12,618 bases of DNA from assembly GCA_900618425.1 (NCBI GenBank), contig UZAN01039823.1, positions 18,719-31,336 of the forward strand, in the 5' to 3' direction. Both the position numbers and the translations under genes were made by a program. Under the pieces are notes generated by a model. It was not told where the DNA came from and did no database searches. It saw only the letters and a program-made list of their open reading frames with translations. Source of the stretch: Echinostoma caproni. Taxonomy: Eukaryota; Platyhelminthes; Trematoda; Plagiorchiida; Echinostomatidae. Positions 8,995 through 12,618 of the stretch are shown in pieces. The stretch's first letter is position 1. Each line of letters begins with the position of its first letter.

Positions 8995-9500
8995 CCTCCG
9001 ACAGCTTCAGTATAGTCGGGGAAGGGTGTTTCGGGTTGTTAATGGCCATCTTCCCTTGCACTTCATAAAATGCTTCTATATAATCAAGCATTTCAAATAG
9101 CCTCTAGTAAGGAAGCCCTCCTACTCACTGCCTTAACGTGGCAGAGATGTTTTGCCACCAAAGTGAGAGGACGAAAAACTAATATCCGCGGCTCCAACCC
9201 GGCTGGTGAACTTCTGGCAATTCAGTTAGGGGAGTTAGCTAAAATCTCTGGTTCCAAACCAATCAAGAGGGGGAGTACCAACCAGACACACCTACCTGGT
9301 TGTGGAAGTCTTCATGGGATCGACTGGGCACTTTGAATATTTGACCCCGTCTGAAGGGAATATGATCCGTTGAACTGGACACAAGTACCTATCTATCAAG
9401 TATCAGCCAACAACCAAATCATAAAACTTTTTTTCTTTTCACAAAGATTATTATACCGCGATTTGTTTGATACATAGTCTGAACCCAGACGTATGCAAAA
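8995..9500 (+). repeat. Dispersed repeat family R1, copy 1
   Basis: This aligns with copy 2 from the region of AGCTTCAGTATAG (about 9003) through TTTCAAATAGCC and GGAGTTAGCTAAAA to TTGAACTGGACAC, and on to the AAAGATTATTATACCG block near 9445. Compared with copy 2 it lacks about 120 bp between about 9380 and 9425, including the GGGAATTCAC-type block. The short frames inside (for example 9070-9336) are not conserved with copy 2, so I do not call a gene. Confidence 0.8.
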
Positions 9501-9763
9501 AATAAATATATAATGGAGAATTCGAGTTTCAGAGACTGGGGAGAACAGAAAAATAAGCTACTGTTCCCTTTATTCAGTTTTGCTGGTAGGGAGCCGAAAC
9601 GAATGCATCAGACTGCGAGAGTGGGCGCACGTGAAAAAGACAAGGGGTGGGGGCAAACTATTACGACAATACAGAACAGAATATATGGGTCAAAATCACA
9701 GGTGCGGATCAGTGCCCGAGAAAATTGCCATATGCCATAATCCATGATTTCCGATTGAAATCG

Positions 9764-9964
9764 TCAGCATTCGGACCGGGTTGAATGTGTCACTTCCTCC
9801 GGAAAAGAGAACTCCTCTGGTAACCGGTATGACCTGGTGTGAATCATACGTCTCAGTTGATTCGAACAATCCGGTTTAGTCAGCTCAACCTGTTCTACTG
9901 TCTCCCCCCTCCATTTAAAGCAAACATCGGTACGGGGGAAGGCTTGGTACAATCTCAACAACAA
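9764..9964 (-). other. Coding-like patch on the minus strand, unplaced
   Basis: The frame contains TDVCFKWRGETVEQVELTK and a later RLPEEFSFPEEVTHSTR, with composition like real protein, and ends in TGA. The phases of its possible splice sites do not fit the phase 0/phase 0 intron in which it lies. It could be a remnant of a mobile element or an unrelated ORF. Confidence 0.2.
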
Positions 9965-10119
9965 ACTTTACCAGACTGTAGGTTTTCTAACTCGGAAGGG
10001 TTTTTTTCCTACGGTTACTTGATATTTACAATATTCTTCAAAACCGAACAGGGCTTTTGGTTCACTTTATCCTGCTTACCAGTGACCCAACTTTGTAACC
10101 TATCTTCCTCTATTTCATA

Positions 10120-10120
<1 letters not shown>

Positions 10121-10158
<38 letters not shown>
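10121..10158 (+). repeat. CA dinucleotide microsatellite, (CA)19
   Basis: Nineteen CA units are followed after one G by a further short ACAC run. ORFs crossing it are artefacts of the repeat. Confidence 0.95.
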
Positions 10159-10163
<5 letters not shown>

Positions 10164-10209
10164 ACCTGTCTTGTGCCTTATGGTGTCAATCATTGGTGAA
10201 TGAGGTAGA

Positions 10210-10218
10210 GGGGGGGGG
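10210..10218 (+). repeat. Poly-G run (9 G)
   Basis: This is a homopolymer run 50 bp after the CA microsatellite. Confidence 0.8.
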
Positions 10219-10573
10219 TAGATGTTGAGAGAAAGGAAATGTGGGTGAGTGGGTGAGGCCGAGACCTGAAGCGGGATAGAGATAAGACGGTGCACGGACG
10301 AAATGGCGTTAGGGACGCATAAGCGGCGAAGGGCAATCCCACAGGCCATCAATTCCTTTTATCACCATATCTAAAAGAGAATTCTGTTTGGGGTTATCTG
10401 TAAAGGAATTCATCAACACCTCACGTGTCAGTTCTCAACCCGACAGTGGGAATGCGATCATAATTACAGGACATTACCGACCTGGTTGTGGTGAAAAAAG
10501 CGCAACGACTACACACTTCATCTGACGCGAGAAATATATGCCATGCAGTGTTTGGAAAAAGCGTGATAGGTGA

Positions 10574-10870
10574 ATGAACAAAATTATTAAAAAAACATAT
10601 TCCGGGGGCAATGGGCATTTCTCATTTTCTGAAAAACAATCAGAGCCTATAAAAATATCCCCCTCGTCCACATCATGTCACAGTAAAAATTTCCAGCGTT
10701 TACACATCGATCCGGTTTCGAAAACAGCTCGCAATGACATCGATACTTATTTCGATGGATGGAAGATGGATCACCGTTTATCAAAACAGACAACTTCAAG
10801 TGGGCAGAATTACATAATGGAAGTTAGTGATGCAATGCACACACAGACAGACACTGTCGAAAGTGAGTGA
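10574..10870 (+). CDS. Uncertain plus-strand coding-like ORF ending near a strong donor
   Basis: This 98-codon frame includes HIDPVSKTARNDIDTYFDGW and HRLSKQTTSSGQNYIMEVSD. The sequence GTCGAAA|GTGAGTGAAG at its end is a strong donor that falls three codons before the stop, at the point where an exon would be cut. Possible acceptors inside are CAATCAG|AG, GTCACAG|T and TTTCCAG|CG. Composition favours coding from about 10700 onward. It lies antisense inside an intron of the main gene. It may be an exon of a nested gene or chance. I do not recognise the protein. Confidence 0.3.
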   Translation: MNKIIKKTYSGGNGHFSFSEKQSEPIKISPSSTSCHSKNFQRLHIDPVSKTARNDIDTYFDGWKMDHRLSKQTTSSGQNYIMEVSDAMHTQTDTVESE

Positions 10871-11379
10871 AGACCTTTACACAAATATATCCTGTAATAT
10901 GGAGACCACGAACTGCGGATGCTGAAGCACGTTGCGGAACACTGAGAGAATATACGTGGCAGACCACAAAAGCAATGGAGAACTATATTATACAAAACAA
11001 CTACGTCACTCCTCATTGAGCAAGATTAATTACCGCATTCCAGACAAATGCTGCATGAACTGTATGAACGGATAGAGGGGTCTTTAAGTAACCAGAATAA
11101 AGAAGATAGTTATACTTGGTCTAGATAGATTGGGAAGTGCTTTGATTAGAATTCTAAATGAAATGGTTGCCATGTTCGTATATCAACTAGTTTAAGGAAT
11201 GACGCAAAAAATCCATAAAAATAGTCTGTGTCCAGGAGTGGAAATTCCTAGTGTTATTAAGAAAATTGGTAACTGATTTGCTCATAAAAACATTTATCAG
11301 TTAGAAATTTTGCCGCTGACTTTTATCTACGTATCAATCAAGTGTTTCGAACTGCATTGTTGTGAAGGAAAACAGCCTC

Positions 11380-12003
11380 CAAAAGCCTCAGCATGGTTTG
11401 GAGTGGGTCTCAGATTGCGACTGACCAGCCCTCCCTTGCATCTCCAGAAATACCCCCCTTACAACTAAGCGTTTCAAATAGCTTCTGCTAAGGAAGCCCT
11501 TCTCACTGTTTTCTCGAGGCAGAGGTGTTTTCCCAACAAAGTGGAAGGAAGAAAAACCAATATCCAGGGCTTTAACCGGGTTGGCGAACATGTGACAGTT
11601 CAACCAGGGGAGTTGGCTAAAACCCTGATTCCAAACCAACCAAGAGGAGGCCTACGGACCACACCCATTCACACCTCCCCGGTTGGTCACCAGCTCGATT
11701 GGGTATCGAAGTGTATTGGGCACCTTGGACGTTTGACCCCGTCCAATGGTCGTATTATCCGATGAACTGGACACCGACTCCCAAGGGATTGCGGTTTTCC
11801 CACACTGTCCAGCTGCCATGCGGGTCAGGATTTGGTTGACCGAAGGCTCCGGTTGTGAATTCCCCAAGAAAATTCACCTGCCCTGGCCTGGGCAACCCAG
11901 CAGTATCATGTCCTCAAAAAAATTATAAACTTTTTTCCGTTAATAAAGATTATTGCACCGTGATTTGTTCGGCACACAGTCTGAACTCGGGCGTGTGTGG
12001 AAA
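11380..12003 (+). repeat. Dispersed repeat family R1, copy 2 (longest)
   Basis: This is the fullest copy, about 620 bp, in the same orientation as copy 1 and inverted relative to copy 3. It ends about 80 bp short of the donor of the exon at 12083. It includes an A-rich stretch and AATAAA-like sequence near 11941-11948. Copies differ by many substitutions and indels, so the family is old. I see no terminal inverted repeats, reverse transcriptase or transposase motif and cannot assign a class. Confidence 0.8.
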
Positions 12004-12082
12004 GAAAACAGAGACAGTTAATGGAGGATTGTACGCTCTTGAAAGAGAGAGGACGGCGTATAGACCAGCATACAACACTCAC

Positions 12083-12383
12083 ATGCAAGGGACAATAAAA
12101 TTCAGCATCTTGAGGAAGTCGACCCGGCGGTAAACTGGGCAGATTGAGTTGCTGAAGCATGTCCCCAGGTGTATCCGTAACTAGTGGAGCAGCCGCAACG
12201 GATTCTTCTTCGTCCGTCCGAGTATGAGGAGTGCGATCAGGTGACCTATCGTTTTCCGATCCGAAAAGAACGGTGAATATGGGCATGGTAAGGCGTGGAG
12301 CGTTTAATTTGGAACGTCCAACAGGGTCAGTAGGAGCCCGTAAAACGGCCAACCCTTTACGCTTTGATGCTTTTAGTTGAGCT
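12083..12383 (-). CDS. Putative internal exon (301 bp), linker-like Ser/Pro/acidic segment
   Basis: The longest open frame in the window (178 codons, 11906-12442 on the minus strand) contains this exon. The acceptor is TTTGTTCTGTCCATCACATTCAG|A and the donor is CTTGCAT|GTGAGT, both close to consensus. The exon supplies one base to finish the split Arg codon, then exactly 100 codons, ending in phase 0. The peptide starts basic (AQLKASKRKG) and has a hydrophobic patch (PIFTVLFGSE). An acidic and Ser/Thr/Pro-rich stretch (HTRTDEEESV) follows, and it finishes with EFYCPLH. This looks like a folded segment followed by a disordered linker. No domain is recognised. The reading frame continues past the donor into a dispersed repeat, which I take as chance read-through. 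Confidence 0.7.
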
Positions 12384-12553
12384 CTGAATGTGATGGACAG
12401 AACAAAGAGGCGAGTTAACGTGTGCATATGATGCATATTCATGTCAAACTCCAGCAGTCATTGAATGCAAATGTGTAAACGAAGGTCAATCAAAGGGTGG
12501 ATCACACACACACATGTATATATAAATATTTTGTATCGGCAATTCCTAGTTAC
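12384..12553 (-). other. Short intron (170 bp) with CA/TA simple repeats
   Basis: On the minus strand it begins GTAACT and ends with a pyrimidine-rich ATCACATTCAG. It carries a short CA run followed by TA-rich sequence at about 12504-12531. Splicing it out joins the flanking open frames in phase. Nothing else was seen in it. Confidence 0.5.
12504..12531 (+). repeat. CA/TA simple repeat
   Basis: A short CA run passes directly into TATATA sequence within the 170-bp intron. Confidence 0.75.
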
Positions 12554-12618
12554 CTGGGCATCTGATTTATCGGCTCAAAGAATACTTTCCACTGGACAGT
12601 ATTATACATCGACCACGG
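12554..12618 (-). CDS. Putative exon 1 in window (partial) of an unrecognised minus-strand gene
   Basis: This is the most upstream visible piece of the minus-strand gene. Its 5' part lies beyond the window edge. Read on the minus strand from 12618 the frame is open for 21 codons, including the stretch VQWKVFFEPINQMP. It then meets a donor, CCCAG|GTAACT, with the last exon base at 12554. The exon ends with two bases (AG) of a split codon. The next exon begins with a single A, which completes AGA (Arg), so the phases agree. The peptide has aromatic and hydrophobic residues typical of a folded domain, but no family is recognised. Only 65 bp are visible, so the support comes mainly from the donor and the phase match. 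Confidence 0.55.

Larger units (their letters stand above)
8188..12082 (-). other. Large intron (about 3.9 kb) with repeats and uncertain coding-like patches
   Basis: This lies between two phase 0 exons of the minus-strand gene. It contains two direct copies of a dispersed repeat (about 8995-9500 and 11380-12003), an ATA microsatellite, a CA microsatellite and a G run. Three coding-like patches (8456-8647 plus, 9764-9964 minus, 10574-10870 plus) are listed separately. I saw no further phase 0 to phase 0 exon with good splice sites on the minus strand. Confidence 0.5.

Noticed and set aside
10110..10352. ORFs crossing the CA microsatellite on both strands
   Set aside because: The Thr-His and Val-Cys runs are translations of the (CA)n repeat.
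11541..11867. ORFs on both strands within repeat copy 2
   Set aside because: The frames are not preserved in the other two copies of the repeat.
11906..12442. The 178-codon minus-strand ORF as a single intact gene
   Set aside because: Its middle 301 bp has good splice boundaries and fits the neighbouring exons in phase. The ends run into an intron with simple repeats on one side and a dispersed repeat on the other.

Overview
The window reads as eukaryotic nuclear DNA from an invertebrate. Short open stretches are bounded by GT/AG splice signals and separated by introns of about 70 bp to more than 5 kb. There is no bacterial gene packing and no Shine-Dalgarno or operon structure. Microsatellites (ATT, CA), homopolymer G runs, a tRNA-like SINE head and dispersed degenerate repeats fill the introns. 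A mix of very short and very long, repeat-filled introns is common in parasitic flatworms (trematodes). That placement is an inference from style, not from a recognised gene.

Main content: one multi-exon protein-coding gene on the minus strand appears to run across the whole window, from 12618 down to 1, with both ends outside it. No database-style ORF longer than 178 codons exists. The gene becomes visible when splice sites are read by eye. Proposed exons in transcription order are 12618-12554, 12383-12083, 8187-7959, 2513-2360, 767-564, 493-433 (or ending at a stop at 337), 257-129 and 44-1. The first five junctions agree in reading phase across candidate splice sites (2, 0, 1, 2, 2). The partial product is about 350 residues, hydrophilic and rich in Ser/Pro/Asp/Glu in its linker parts. 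I do not recognise the family.

Layout: 1-767 is a cluster of four close exons with short introns. 768-2359 is an intron carrying a tRNA-like sequence at 1886-1951. 2514-7958 is a large intron holding an ATT microsatellite, a self-nested inverted repeat (4802-5292) and an inverted copy of a dispersed repeat (about 6600-7030), plus two possible phase-compatible microexons. 8188-12082 is another large intron with two direct copies of the same dispersed repeat (about 8995-9500 and 11380-12003), an ATA and a CA microsatellite, and coding-like patches of uncertain status. 12384-12553 is a short intron with CA/TA repeats.

No rRNA, intact tRNA, CRISPR array or intact transposase/reverse transcriptase was found. 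I see no convincing novel system. The strongest observations are the spliced gene itself, the dispersed repeat family and the nested inverted repeat.
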